From: Bifidobacterium lemurum
GTDB lineage: Bacteria > Actinomycetota > Actinomycetes > Actinomycetales > Bifidobacteriaceae
Direction: 5' to 3'
DNA length: 64,000 nucleotides
NCBI RefSeq assembly: GCF_014898175.1
Contig: NZ_CP062948.1
Coordinates: 1,054,001-1,118,000, forward strand
Notes under the pieces: generated by a model
Seen by the model: the letters and a program-made list of their open reading frames with translations, nothing else
What the model was told of the DNA's origin: nothing
The model's database searches: none
Made by a program: the position numbers and the translations under genes
Part shown: piece after piece, positions 1-8,163 of the stretch
How the letters are laid out: each line of letters begins with the position of its first letter
Position numbering within the stretch: position 1 is the stretch's first letter

Positions 1-2052
1 GTTGTTGTTCAGCGAGGCCGGGCCGTCGGCGTCGGTCATCTGGATCTTACCGATGGAGCTGATGGCCGGGGTGCCATAGCCGCCGTTGGCGATGAGGTTG
101 TCCATATCGTCGACGGTGAGCTGGTCGAGCATCTCGTCCCACAGCGGATCGTCGTAGTCCAGACCGTACAGGTCGGCCAGACGCACGTCGTTGTCGGCAC
201 CGGTGGTCGGCATCTCATCCGAATCGTCGTTGTAGTCGGCCGGATCGTAGATGTCGTTGTTGATGAAGGTGGCCTTGTCCTCGTCGGACATGCTGTAGTT
301 GGTCGGGGCGGCGGTGGCCTCGGCGTAGTTCGCGAAGCCGTCGGCGCGGGACAGGTAGGTCACGTCGCCGGCCGCGTAGTCGAACTGGTTGGTGGCCACG
401 ACCTCGTCGCCGTCGTGGGTGTTGCTTTCGCTGTCGTAGGTGATGGTCTCGTCGACCGTCACGGTCTGCTCGTCGATCACCGTATGGGAATCCGAATTGA
501 TGGACACCACATAGTCGCCCGCCTCCAGCACATACGCTTCGGCGTTTTCGGAATCGTAGGACGCCATGTCGTCGTCCTCGAACTCGATCGAAACGGTCTG
601 GCTCTCGCCCGGCTCGAGCAGGTCGGTCTTCTCGAAGTCCACGAGATTCACGGAAGACTTCTCGATGCCGCCGTTGGTGTACGGCGGGTTGTAGTAGACC
701 TCGACGACTTCCTTGCCGGCGGTGTCGCCAGTGTTGGTCACGGTCACGTCGAAGGAGACGGTGCCGTCGGAGTACGTCACATCGCCCATCTCCTGGGTGA
801 ACGTGGTATAGGACAGGCCGTAGCCGAACGGGAAGGCGATCATCTCGTCGTAGTTGATCGCGCCCTCGTCGTCCGCGGTCTCGTAGAACTTATAGCCCAC
901 GTAGATGCCTTCGGTGTAATTCACGAAGTTCGGGGTCACCTCGGTGGTCTCGCCGGTGAAGCCGGTCACGGAAGCGGCCAGATCGTCGACGTTGTCGTAG
1001 GCGAAATCGCCGAAGTTGTTGTAAGTGACCTGCTGGGTGAGATCCTTCACGAAGGTGTCGGAGGTCTTGCCGGAGGGGTTCACGTCACCGGCGAGAACTT
1101 CGCCCAGGGCGGAGAAGCCGGTCTGGCCTGCCGGCGGCACCCACAGCACGGAAGAGATCTGCGGATAGTCGTCCAGGAAGCCCAGCTGGAAGGTGTTCGC
1201 GCCGTTGTAGATCAGCGTGACGTTCTCGAAGTTCGAGGTGACCAGATCGATCATGTCCTGCTCGGTCTGGCTCAGCTGCAGGAAGTGCTCGCCGGCCTCG
1301 AAGTCGGCGTAGTCCTCGGAGTTGTTGGTGTAGGTGATGCCTTCGGCGGTCATATCCATCGGCAGATCGGCGCCCTCGCCACCCACGCGGGTGATGACGA
1401 CCACGGCCTCATCGGAGAAGGCCTTGGCCTCCTCGATCAGGGAATCGGAGTACTGGGCGGCCGGAACCTCAGGCAGGGTCCAATCCTGGGCCCACATGCC
1501 CACCACCGGGCGGTCGGCGCGGTATTCGGTGTACAGGTTGATCAGATCCTCGTTCACCGTGAAGCCGGCCTCGTCCAGACCCTGCAGGATCGAGGTGGTC
1601 TCGTACTGGTCGGACATGGAGCCGGAGCCGGTGCCGCCGTAGACGGGCTGGGTGACGCCCCAGCCGAACACGTTGACGTTCTTGTCGGCCAGCGGCAGGG
1701 TGTCGTTCTCGTTCTTCAGCATCGTGATGGCCTCGGCCTCGACGTCCTTGGCGAGATCGTTGGCCGCGGCGACGGTGTCGTCCGAAAGCATGTACTTGGT
1801 GACGGTGGCGTTGTTGAGCAGCGTGGCCAGCGGACCGGTCAGCATCATGGACACCGAGGCCACCACGGCCACGAGCACCACGAGCCAGGACTCGGAATGG
1901 ACCAGTTTGCGAACGCCGACGTTCTGCACGGTCTTCTTGTTCACAGCGAACGTCACGATGATGCCGAGCACCAGGAACACGCCAATGGCGATCAGGTACG
2001 GCGTCAACGATCCGATGACGTTCATGACATCAGCCATGTTGATAGAAAGCAT
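1..2052 (-). CDS. Membrane-anchored GH3 glycosidase, GH3-A (partial, C-terminus beyond window)
   Basis: This is a glycoside hydrolase family 3 protein, expected to remove non-reducing terminal sugars such as beta-glucosides; the substrate is unknown. The ATG at 2052 has GGAGGAG about 8 bases upstream. Two hydrophobic segments (about residues 13-33 and 52-74) separated by a Lys/Arg-rich loop should put the rest outside the cell. The domain order is reversed: the alpha/beta sandwich comes first (LKNENDTLPL near residue 110), then the fibronectin-like domain (FGYGLSYTTF near 412). The barrel begins near residue 637 with DPLWDEMLDQLTVDDM and DADGPA, and is cut at base 1, so the nucleophile cannot be checked. 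It is divergent from the regulator/kinase pair starting at 2360. Family assignment is firm; specificity is not known. Confidence 0.9.
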   Translation of the reverse strand, partial: MLSINMADVMNVIGSLTPYLIAIGVFLVLGIIVTFAVNKKTVQNVGVRKLVHSESWLVVLVAVVASVSMMLTGPLATLLNNATVTKYMLSDDTVAAANDLAKDVEAEAITMLKNENDTLPLADKNVNVFGWGVTQPVYGGTGSGSMSDQYETTSILQGLDEAGFTVNEDLINLYTEYRADRPVVGMWAQDWTLPEVPAAQYSDSLIEEAKAFSDEAVVVITRVGGEGADLPMDMTAEGITYTNNSEDYADFEAGEHFLQLSQTEQDMIDLVTSNFENVTLIYNGANTFQLGFLDDYPQISSVLWVPPAGQTGFSALGEVLAGDVNPSGKTSDTFVKDLTQQVTYNNFGDFAYDNVDDLAASVTGFTGETTEVTPNFVNYTEGIYVGYKFYETADDEGAINYDEMIAFPFGYGLSYTTFTQEMGDVTYSDGTVSFDVTVTNTGDTAGKEVVEVYYNPPYTNGGIEKSSVNLVDFEKTDLLEPGESQTVSIEFEDDDMASYDSENAEAYVLEAGDYVVSINSDSHTVIDEQTVTVDETITYDSESNTHDGDEVVATNQFDYAAGDVTYLSRADGFANYAEATAAPTNYSMSDEDKATFINNDIYDPADYNDDSDEMPTTGADNDVRLADLYGLDYDDPLWDEMLDQLTVDDMDNLIANGGYGTPAISSIGKIQMTDADGPASLNNN

Positions 2053-2359
2053 GGTATGTCTCCTCCATTTCTCATTGCATTGCAGGGGCAGAAGGAACAT
2101 GCATCCTTGCTGTTCTCATGGAAGTCCGCAATGACGACACATCCTCATGCCTTGGTACCGATTCAAACAAATTCCGCGTTCGGTTCATCGAAGACACGCC
2201 CAACCTGTCGGTTCCAATGCATAATCTGTCATCAAAACGACCACTTATGCCATAACGCATGCGTATCGGCGCGTTCATGCTACGCACCCGCCCCGCACCC
2301 ATTGCGCCCATATATCGGCAGACCATGGCCTAGGCTTAGTGGAGGCAGAAAGGAATGTT
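2053..2359. promoter_or_regulatory. Divergent control region between GH3-A and its LytTR regulator
   Basis: This 307-base gap separates two divergent genes and must hold both promoters. I find no convincing -35/-10 pair for either. The 9-mers TCGGTTCAT (2180) and TCGGTTCCA (2208) form an imperfect direct repeat with a 28-base period, which could be a regulator site. That spacing is longer than the roughly 21-22 bases usual for AgrA-type repeats, so this is a guess. No credible coding sequence is present. Confidence 0.4.
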
Positions 2360-3076
2360 ATGCGCGCGATACGTATCGGTGTGGTCGAGGATGATCCCAC
2401 CCATTGCCAGCGTCTGCTGGACTATCTCAACCGCTATCAGGAGGAATCCGGCGAGCAGTTCACCGTGTCGGTGTTCGACGACGGCGCGAAGATCGCGGAG
2501 AACTACGTGCCCATGTACGACATCCTGCTTATGGACATCCAGATGAAGCAGATGGACGGCATCGACGCCGCCCGTGAGATCCGCAAACGCGACGACTCGG
2601 TGGTGATCGTGTTCATCACCTCCGCCCCGCAGTACGCCATCAACGGCTACGAAGTGGGCGCGCTGAGCTTCCTGCTCAAGCCCGTGCCCTGGTTCGGATT
2701 CCAGCAGGAGATGGCGCGCTCCATCGCCCAGGTGAGGCGCAACACCGACGAATCCATGCTGGTGGACACCGGCACGTCGTCGCTGCGGCTGGTATTGGCC
2801 GACATCGTCTATTTCGAGTCGATCCGCCACACCATCGTCATCCACACGCTCAGCGGCAAGCTCTCCATCTCCTCCAGCCTCAAGAAGCTCGAGGAGCAGC
2901 TGGAGGGCCGCAGCTTCTTCCGTTCGAACTCGTGCTATCTGGTGAACCTCGACCATGTGACGGGCGTGCAGGATTCCGACTGCGTGATGTCCAACGGCGA
3001 GACGCTGCGCATCAGCCGCCCACGTAAGAAGGAGTTCCTCGCCGCGCTCACCGATCACGTGGGTACCGGGCGATGA
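2360..3076 (+). CDS. LytTR-family response regulator (AgrA/LytR type), module A
   Basis: This is a two-component response regulator of 238 residues. The receiver domain has the acidic pair in VVEDD (residues 7-11), phosphoacceptor Asp59 in LLMDIQM, and a K-P motif (LLKPVP). The C-terminal half (about 130-238) is a LytTR DNA-binding domain, with YFESIRHTIVIHT and FFRSNSCYLVNLDHV typical of the family. I chose ATG 2360, 5 bases after AAAGGA, over the in-frame GTG at 2339. It overlaps the kinase by 4 bases (ATGA) and is divergent from GH3-A, the likeliest target. LytTR proteins usually bind paired direct repeats. Confidence 0.9.
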   Translation: MRAIRIGVVEDDPTHCQRLLDYLNRYQEESGEQFTVSVFDDGAKIAENYVPMYDILLMDIQMKQMDGIDAAREIRKRDDSVVIVFITSAPQYAINGYEVGALSFLLKPVPWFGFQQEMARSIAQVRRNTDESMLVDTGTSSLRLVLADIVYFESIRHTIVIHTLSGKLSISSSLKKLEEQLEGRSFFRSNSCYLVNLDHVTGVQDSDCVMSNGETLRISRPRKKEFLAALTDHVGTGR

Positions 3077-4410
3077 CCGTCGAGATCACCAACGCCCTGC
3101 CGGACATCCCCCGCATCTACACGGCCATCAGCGAATGGCTCGCCTGCATGGTGTACGTGGCCGTGGTGCCGCGCACCGTCTCATTGCAACGCACCTTATG
3201 TATGGGCGCGATCGGGCTGGCGGCGCTGATCGGCCTGCAGTATTTCGCCGGCACGCTGCCCATCACCTTTTGGATCCTTGGCATGTGCCTGGCGTTCGCG
3301 GCGATGTGGGCGATCGTGCGGCTGGCATCGGGCATCGGCAAACGCACCGCGCTGTTCCTCACCGCCCGGGCCTTCGTGCTCGCCGAGATGGTCGCCTCGC
3401 TGCACTGGCAGATCGACTCGTTCATCCGCCCCAGCAACGCGTCGCTCTGGCGACCGCAACCCGTTCTGGTGCTCGTCGTCATCTACGGCATCTGCTTCGC
3501 CAGCGCATGGCTGGCGGAACGACACAGCTTCCGCGGCGATGAGACGATAACCCCCACCATGCGCGAGGCGGTCACCACCAGCATCATCACCATCATCACC
3601 TTCGCGATGAGCAATCTGAGTTTCGTCTCCACCAACACCCCGTTCTCCGGCACCGTGGGCCAGGAGGTGTTCTACATCCGCACGCTGGTGGACCTGTGCG
3701 GATTCGTCATCCTCTACGCCCAGCAGGAGCAGATCCGGCAGACCCGAGCCACGCTGGAACTCGCCTCCATCAACGCCAGTCTGCAAAGCCAGCATGCCGA
3801 ATACCTGCAATCAAAGGAGAACATCGAGGCGATGGGAAGGCTGGCGCACGACCTCAAACACCAGATCGTCGCCCTGCGTGCGGAACTCGATCCGCAACAG
3901 GCCTCGGCCCAGTTCGAACGGCTGGAGGCCTCGGTGAACGAATACAGCGCCCAACAGCATTCCGGCAATCCGGTGCTCGACGTGATCCTGACCACCAAAA
4001 CACGCACCTGCGCCGACCGCGGCATCACCTTCACCGCCGTGGCCGACGGCAAACTGCTCGCCGGCATGGATTCGATGGACATCGCCACCCTGTTCGGCAA
4101 CGCGCTCGACAACGCCATCGAGGCGGCGAGCCGGATCGCGGACCCCGAACGGCGCATCATCAAGCTCGCGTTGTTCCAGCAAGGCCAATTCGTGGTCATC
4201 CGTGTGGAGAACTACTTCGAAGCGCCGCTCAAACACGACGCCATCGGCAATCTGACCACCACCAAACGCGACAAAACCGCCCATGGATTCGGCGTCAAAT
4301 CCATCCGCCATATCGCCCGCTCCTACGGCGGCGAACTGACCATCACGCCGCAGGACCACTGGTTCGAGCTGCATGTGCTGATTCCTCTGCCTCTAGCCAG
4401 AATCAGCTGA
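3073..4410 (+). CDS. AgrC/ComD-like GHKL sensor histidine kinase, module A
   Basis: This 445-residue membrane kinase partners the regulator just upstream, with which it overlaps by 4 bases. About six hydrophobic segments fill residues 20-225. A helical region (LELASINASLQSQHAEYLQ) then leads to the phosphorylation box LAHDLKHQ, with His259 the predicted phospho-acceptor. The ATPase domain shows the N box LFGNALDNAIEAA and the G box HGFGVKSIRHIARSYGG. This arrangement is that of AgrC-type quorum or peptide sensors. No agrB or agrD homologue lies nearby, so the signal may be a glycan product, a peptide made elsewhere, or something else. Confidence 0.88.
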   Translation: MTVEITNALPDIPRIYTAISEWLACMVYVAVVPRTVSLQRTLCMGAIGLAALIGLQYFAGTLPITFWILGMCLAFAAMWAIVRLASGIGKRTALFLTARAFVLAEMVASLHWQIDSFIRPSNASLWRPQPVLVLVVIYGICFASAWLAERHSFRGDETITPTMREAVTTSIITIITFAMSNLSFVSTNTPFSGTVGQEVFYIRTLVDLCGFVILYAQQEQIRQTRATLELASINASLQSQHAEYLQSKENIEAMGRLAHDLKHQIVALRAELDPQQASAQFERLEASVNEYSAQQHSGNPVLDVILTTKTRTCADRGITFTAVADGKLLAGMDSMDIATLFGNALDNAIEAASRIADPERRIIKLALFQQGQFVVIRVENYFEAPLKHDAIGNLTTTKRDKTAHGFGVKSIRHIARSYGGELTITPQDHWFELHVLIPLPLARIS

Positions 4411-4440
4411 AATCCGCACCGACGGTGCAACAATAGAGGC

Positions 4441-6390
4441 ATGAGCGATCTCAGTGCGTTGAATCTCGAACCGGGCGACATGGTCGGCGGCTACACCTTG
4501 GTCTCCCGCTTGGGGGCGGGCGCCATGGGATCGGTGTGGCGCGTCGTCGACGGCGGCGGGCAGTCCTATGCGATGAAGATCCTGCGCGACTCGCTCTCCG
4601 ACGACGACGCGCGAGCGGCCGCGCAGGACCCGAATCTCAAGGAGCACGTCACCGCGCGCGAGCGGCTGCGGCGCGAGGCGATGGCGCTGCGCAAGGTCTC
4701 GCACCCCGGCGTGTGCGGCATCGTCGATATGGAATTGGACGATTCTCTGGCGTTCATCGTCACCGAGCTCATCGACGGCCGCAACCTCAGGGACGACGTG
4801 GCCGTCAACGGCCGCTACACCGGCGACGATCTGGAACGTCTGGCCCGCAAGCTGATCGAGGCGGTCAAGGCCGTGCATGCCGCCGGGCTGGTGCACCGCG
4901 ACATCAAGCCCACGAATGTGATGGTGAGCGCCTCCGGCCCGGTGCTGGTGGATTTCGGCATCGCCATGGGCGCGGGCGAAAGCCATGTGACCCGCACCGG
5001 ACTGGTGATGGGCACCCCAGGATTCATCGCCCCGGAGATCATCGACGGCGCCGAATCGGACGAGCAGACCGACTGGTGGTCGGTGGCCTCGGTGTTGGCG
5101 TTCGCCGCCACCGGCGCTCCCGTGTTCGGCACCAAACCGATGATGGCGGTGCTGGAACGCGCCGCCGCCGGCAACCCCAATCTCACCGGCCTGCCGGCGA
5201 ACACGATGGCCGCGTTCCGCTCGGCCCTCGCGCCGGACCGCGCGCAACGCTGCTCCCCCGACCAACTGCTGCACGCCATCGCCGTGGACGCCTTGCAACC
5301 GCTTGACGGAGGCGACCGAACCGGCGATTCCGCGGAGGTGGTGCGCCCTTTTGAGGCTTACGCGGCAGGTGCCGCGGCCACCGCCCGCGTGTCGGACGAC
5401 AATCCCCGCATGCGGTGGCGCGACGAGGATGACGCCGACATCATCCGCACCGAAGCGATGGGCGCGGCGGCCACAGCCCACACGGGCGAGGCGGACACCG
5501 TCACGCTGGCCGAAACGGCCGCGACCACCGCGATGAATCCGCGGACGAGGGAGGCAGACGGGACGGCGGTGATGCCGCGCGCGACGACCCCGCTCGAGCA
5601 GTCCGGCGCAACCCGCATGATGCCGGCCGCGGTCCCGCTCCAGGCGGCACCGGCCCAAGGGCAGCAGTCCTGGAATCCCGCCGACCCCGCGCCCACGGCG
5701 GTGGATCCGACGATACGACCGGCCTTGCAGCGCGTGATCGACCAGGCCGCGCAGTCGGTGCCCACCGAGGCGATCGCGCTCGCGCCGGCCGTCAATCCCG
5801 CCGACGCGCGGCGAGGGCGCCTGCTCAAACGGGGCGTGCTGCCGCTGTTCATACTCGCCTTGCCGCTGGCCGTGTTGGCCTCGGCGCTGCCATGGGCCGC
5901 CCTGATCGCGGCCGCGGCGCTGCTGTGGCTGCTGCTCACCGCGGGATACAACACCGCCGCCCAATTGGAGCGCGAGTCCAAACGCGGCGGCGCGCGCAAA
6001 GGCACCGATACGATGCTGCGCGTGGCCTCCCTGCCCTGGCATCTGCTCAAGGGGCTGCTGGCCGCCATACCGCATGCACTGGCGATGGCGCTGGTTGTGG
6101 TGCTGGTGACCGCCGCGGGCGCGTGGGCGCTGGATCTGCCGTACGCCATGGTCGACCTGTCTGTGAGCGGATGGGTGATTCCGCTGCCGACCCTCACCGA
6201 CACCGCGCTGTCGTACACCGGGCTGACGCTGGCCTGCGCCACGACGGTGGGATGGCTGCTGACCGTGTTCGGCCCGCGCTCCATGATGGTGCGGCTCGGC
6301 GCCGGAGCGTTGCGCGGCGAGCGGCGAGCGGACAAGACCATGGCGGGAACGGCGGCCGCGCAAGCCACGCCGCCCGCGTCCTCGCTCTAA
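4441..6390 (+). CDS. Membrane-bound Ser/Thr protein kinase (Hanks type)
   Basis: This 649-residue protein has an N-terminal eukaryotic-type kinase domain. It contains a glycine loop (LGAGAMGSVW), ATP-binding Lys46 (YAMKIL), catalytic Asp154 in HRDIKPTN, Asp171 in VDFGIA, and the activation segment GTPGFIAPE, so it should be active. Residues 280-455 are an Ala/Thr/Pro-rich, disordered-looking linker with many Thr residues. Three or four membrane spans follow (about 461-510, 535-565 and 580-605). There is no PASTA domain, so it is not the PknB wall sensor. Its targets are unknown; nearby wall-related genes, including the MurJ-pseudokinase fusion, make an envelope role plausible. Confidence 0.9.
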   Translation: MSDLSALNLEPGDMVGGYTLVSRLGAGAMGSVWRVVDGGGQSYAMKILRDSLSDDDARAAAQDPNLKEHVTARERLRREAMALRKVSHPGVCGIVDMELDDSLAFIVTELIDGRNLRDDVAVNGRYTGDDLERLARKLIEAVKAVHAAGLVHRDIKPTNVMVSASGPVLVDFGIAMGAGESHVTRTGLVMGTPGFIAPEIIDGAESDEQTDWWSVASVLAFAATGAPVFGTKPMMAVLERAAAGNPNLTGLPANTMAAFRSALAPDRAQRCSPDQLLHAIAVDALQPLDGGDRTGDSAEVVRPFEAYAAGAAATARVSDDNPRMRWRDEDDADIIRTEAMGAAATAHTGEADTVTLAETAATTAMNPRTREADGTAVMPRATTPLEQSGATRMMPAAVPLQAAPAQGQQSWNPADPAPTAVDPTIRPALQRVIDQAAQSVPTEAIALAPAVNPADARRGRLLKRGVLPLFILALPLAVLASALPWAALIAAAALLWLLLTAGYNTAAQLERESKRGGARKGTDTMLRVASLPWHLLKGLLAAIPHALAMALVVVLVTAAGAWALDLPYAMVDLSVSGWVIPLPTLTDTALSYTGLTLACATTVGWLLTVFGPRSMMVRLGAGALRGERRADKTMAGTAAAQATPPASSL

Positions 6391-6636
6391 AGCACCCGGG
6401 CCGACCGTCCGCACCCTTGCCGAACCACCCCGCCGAACTGCCCGCCGGGCCATCCACCGCTCACCAATCCCCTTGCGCACCGCAGCCCATATCCTCCTTC
6501 TCGCGCCCGTCCCACTCCCCCAACCCAGAATTCACACGATTTCCATACCATATTCACGCAGTCCATGCGTTCGGCCGAGGCATAATACGGCATCTGCCGT
6601 TATCATGGGGGCGAACAGACGTACGGGAGGAATGTC

Positions 6637-7611
6637 ATGGCAGATCAGAAGCGTCAGACGAAGCGCGCCACCCGCGCCGAACGCCGCGCGGCGGAGGCGG
6701 CCGCCGAACGGGCGCGCGCCGAACAGGCGGCGAAGGAACGCAAGCAGCAGACCATCATCGGCCTGGTGGTGGTCGCCATCATCGTCGTGCTGGTGGGCAT
6801 CGCCGGATTCGCGGTCTGGCGCACCACCCACCCCAGCGACACCGACTCGCAGGCCTCGAGCATGACGGTCGACGAAGCGTACGAAGCGCTGCAGGAGGTG
6901 AGCGACAAGCCCGCGAACGCCGACGACCAGGGCGGATTCCTCATCTCCCAGAACGGCTACGGCACCAAGGTCGACGGCGTGCCGACCCTGTCGATCTACA
7001 TGGAGCCGCTGTGCCCCGGCTGCGCCAGCGTGAACCGACAGCTCGACCCCACCCTGATCGAGCTGATGGACGCCGGCCAGATCAACCTCGACCTGCATTT
7101 CATGACCTTCCAGGATTCCAAGAGCACCGACGTGTATTCCACCCGCGCGTTCAACGGGGCCGTGTACATCGCCGAACACGACGACGATCCCGACCATCTG
7201 CTGGGCTATCTGGCCAACATCTACGCCGAGGACTTCCAGCCCGGCGAGTTGGACGACTACACCTCCGTCAGCGACGAGCAGCTCAAGGAGCAGGCCATCG
7301 CCGCCGGTGTGAGCAGCGAGGTGGCCGACGCGGCCTTCAGCGGCGAATACGAGTACCAGGAGTGGCTGAAAGCCTCGGACGCCTACACGATCCGCCGCGA
7401 GGAGCTGTTCTCCTCCTCCGGTTCGTTCTCCTCGCCCACCCTGACGATCAACGGCACCTACTGGTCGTTGAGCGACCTGTCATTGGCCGATATGACCATC
7501 GTCGACGGTTTCCTCAAGTCGATCGGCCTTGACGCCGACCAGGTCGGCGTGTCCGGCGAACTGCCGTCCATCGGCGCCGACGGCAAGCCCATCTCCGTCA
7601 CCACCGAGTGA
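6637..7611 (+). CDS. Membrane-anchored DsbA-like thioredoxin-fold protein
   Basis: This 324-residue protein has a highly charged, Ala/Arg/Glu-rich cytoplasmic N-terminus (residues 1-42) and a single span (TIIGLVVVAIIVVLVGIAGFAV). An extracellular DsbA/Thioredoxin_4-type domain follows, with the redox motif CPGC (PLCPGCASV, about residue 127) and the helical insert expected of DsbA. It should form or shuffle disulfides in exported proteins, like the MdbA-type enzymes of actinobacteria. The start at 6637 has GGGAGG 7 bases upstream. No DsbB or VKOR partner is adjacent. The gap before it (6391-6636) shows no gene I can support. Confidence 0.85.
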   Translation: MADQKRQTKRATRAERRAAEAAAERARAEQAAKERKQQTIIGLVVVAIIVVLVGIAGFAVWRTTHPSDTDSQASSMTVDEAYEALQEVSDKPANADDQGGFLISQNGYGTKVDGVPTLSIYMEPLCPGCASVNRQLDPTLIELMDAGQINLDLHFMTFQDSKSTDVYSTRAFNGAVYIAEHDDDPDHLLGYLANIYAEDFQPGELDDYTSVSDEQLKEQAIAAGVSSEVADAAFSGEYEYQEWLKASDAYTIRREELFSSSGSFSSPTLTINGTYWSLSDLSLADMTIVDGFLKSIGLDADQVGVSGELPSIGADGKPISVTTE

Positions 7612-7705
7612 GCGCGCCACACCGGCGGCACCCACGGTTTCTACCGTAAACGGGTAACGGCGGACGGAGCGCGAAGCGATCCGCCAACGCCACGGCACAG
7701 CGGAA

Positions 7706-7733
7706 TTGACCGCGCGCCATCTGCTGGTATGCT
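7706..7733 (+). promoter_or_regulatory. Promoter of tRNA-Thr
   Basis: TTGACC (7706-7711) and TATGCT (7728-7733) are separated by 16 bases. This is a good housekeeping-sigma promoter, with a predicted start near 7740 and the tRNA beginning at 7772. Confidence 0.7.
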
Positions 7734-7771
7734 AGTCATTTGTTCGGGCGAGTCGTATCGCCGGGACAGCC

Positions 7772-7845
7772 GCCTCTTTAGCTCAGATGGCCAGAGCGGC
7801 CGCCTTGTAAGCGGCAGGTCGTCGGTTCGATCCCGACAAGAGGCT
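7772..7845 (+). tRNA. tRNA-Thr (anticodon TGT)
   Basis: This 74-base cloverleaf has acceptor stem GCCTCTT/AAGAGGC with discriminator T. The anticodon arm is GCCGC-CTTGTAA-GCGGC, placing TGT at positions 34-36, and the T arm is GTCGG-TTCGATC-CCGAC. The 3' CCA is not encoded, which fits the CCA-adding enzyme encoded at 12.3-13.8 kb. Confidence 0.95.
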
Positions 7846-7916
7846 CGTCGCGCGGGAAAACAGCGTATGATGAGACATACGCGGAAATTCCGTGTGAGAT
7901 TCTTACCTTGGGTAAG

Positions 7917-8037
7917 TGGTCCAGGAGCCTTCCCCCCAAATTGTATGGCTTCCTGGATAGGGCAAGGCATCCCCCCAACCAGTCCTTGCCCACACAGGGG
8001 GCGGGACATCCCCTTCTCTCCCGCCCCCTTTTTCTTT
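7917..8037 (+). ncRNA. 6C-type small RNA with intrinsic terminator
   Basis: Two stem-loops each carry a run of six C in the loop. The first pairs CCAGGAGCC (7921-7929) with GGCTTCCTGG (7947-7956), with CCCCCC in the loop. The second pairs GGGCAAGG (7960-7967) with CCTTGCCC (7984-7991) around a loop that also holds CCCCCC. A strong terminator follows: GGGGGCGGGA (7997-8006) with TCCCGCCCCC (8019-8028) and then a T run. This matches the actinobacterial 6C RNA class, defined by two such C-rich hairpins. Family knowledge suggests the loops pair with G-rich ribosome-binding sites of target mRNAs. The 5' end is uncertain; TATGAT at 7866 or TACCTT at 7904 could be the -10. Confidence 0.8.
7997..8037 (+). 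terminator. Rho-independent terminator of the 6C-like RNA
   Basis: A perfect 10-bp GC-rich stem (GGGGGCGGGA with TCCCGCCCCC) encloses a 12-base loop and is followed by TTTTTCTTT. It ends the small RNA transcript and insulates the downstream hydrolase gene. Confidence 0.9.
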
Positions 8038-8163
8038 GCCCGCACGGGTTCCATGGGTTGTGGGGGTTGTGGGCACATTGGGGACGCTGGGACGATTGTC
8101 CGGCGGCGGACAGCCCCGCCCATTACGATATAAGCCGTACCGCCCGCGAAGGAAAAGAGGACT

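Noticed and set aside
2072..2326. A short minus-strand frame as a possible AgrD-like signal peptide for module A
   Set aside because: It has no ribosome site, no amphipathic leader and no conserved Cys or Ser region, and there is no agrB nearby.
7846..8163. A c-di-AMP (ydaO-type) riboswitch before the wall hydrolase gene
   Set aside because: Actinobacterial rpf genes often have one, but the conserved ydaO segments are absent and the visible structure fits a 6C RNA ended by its own terminator.
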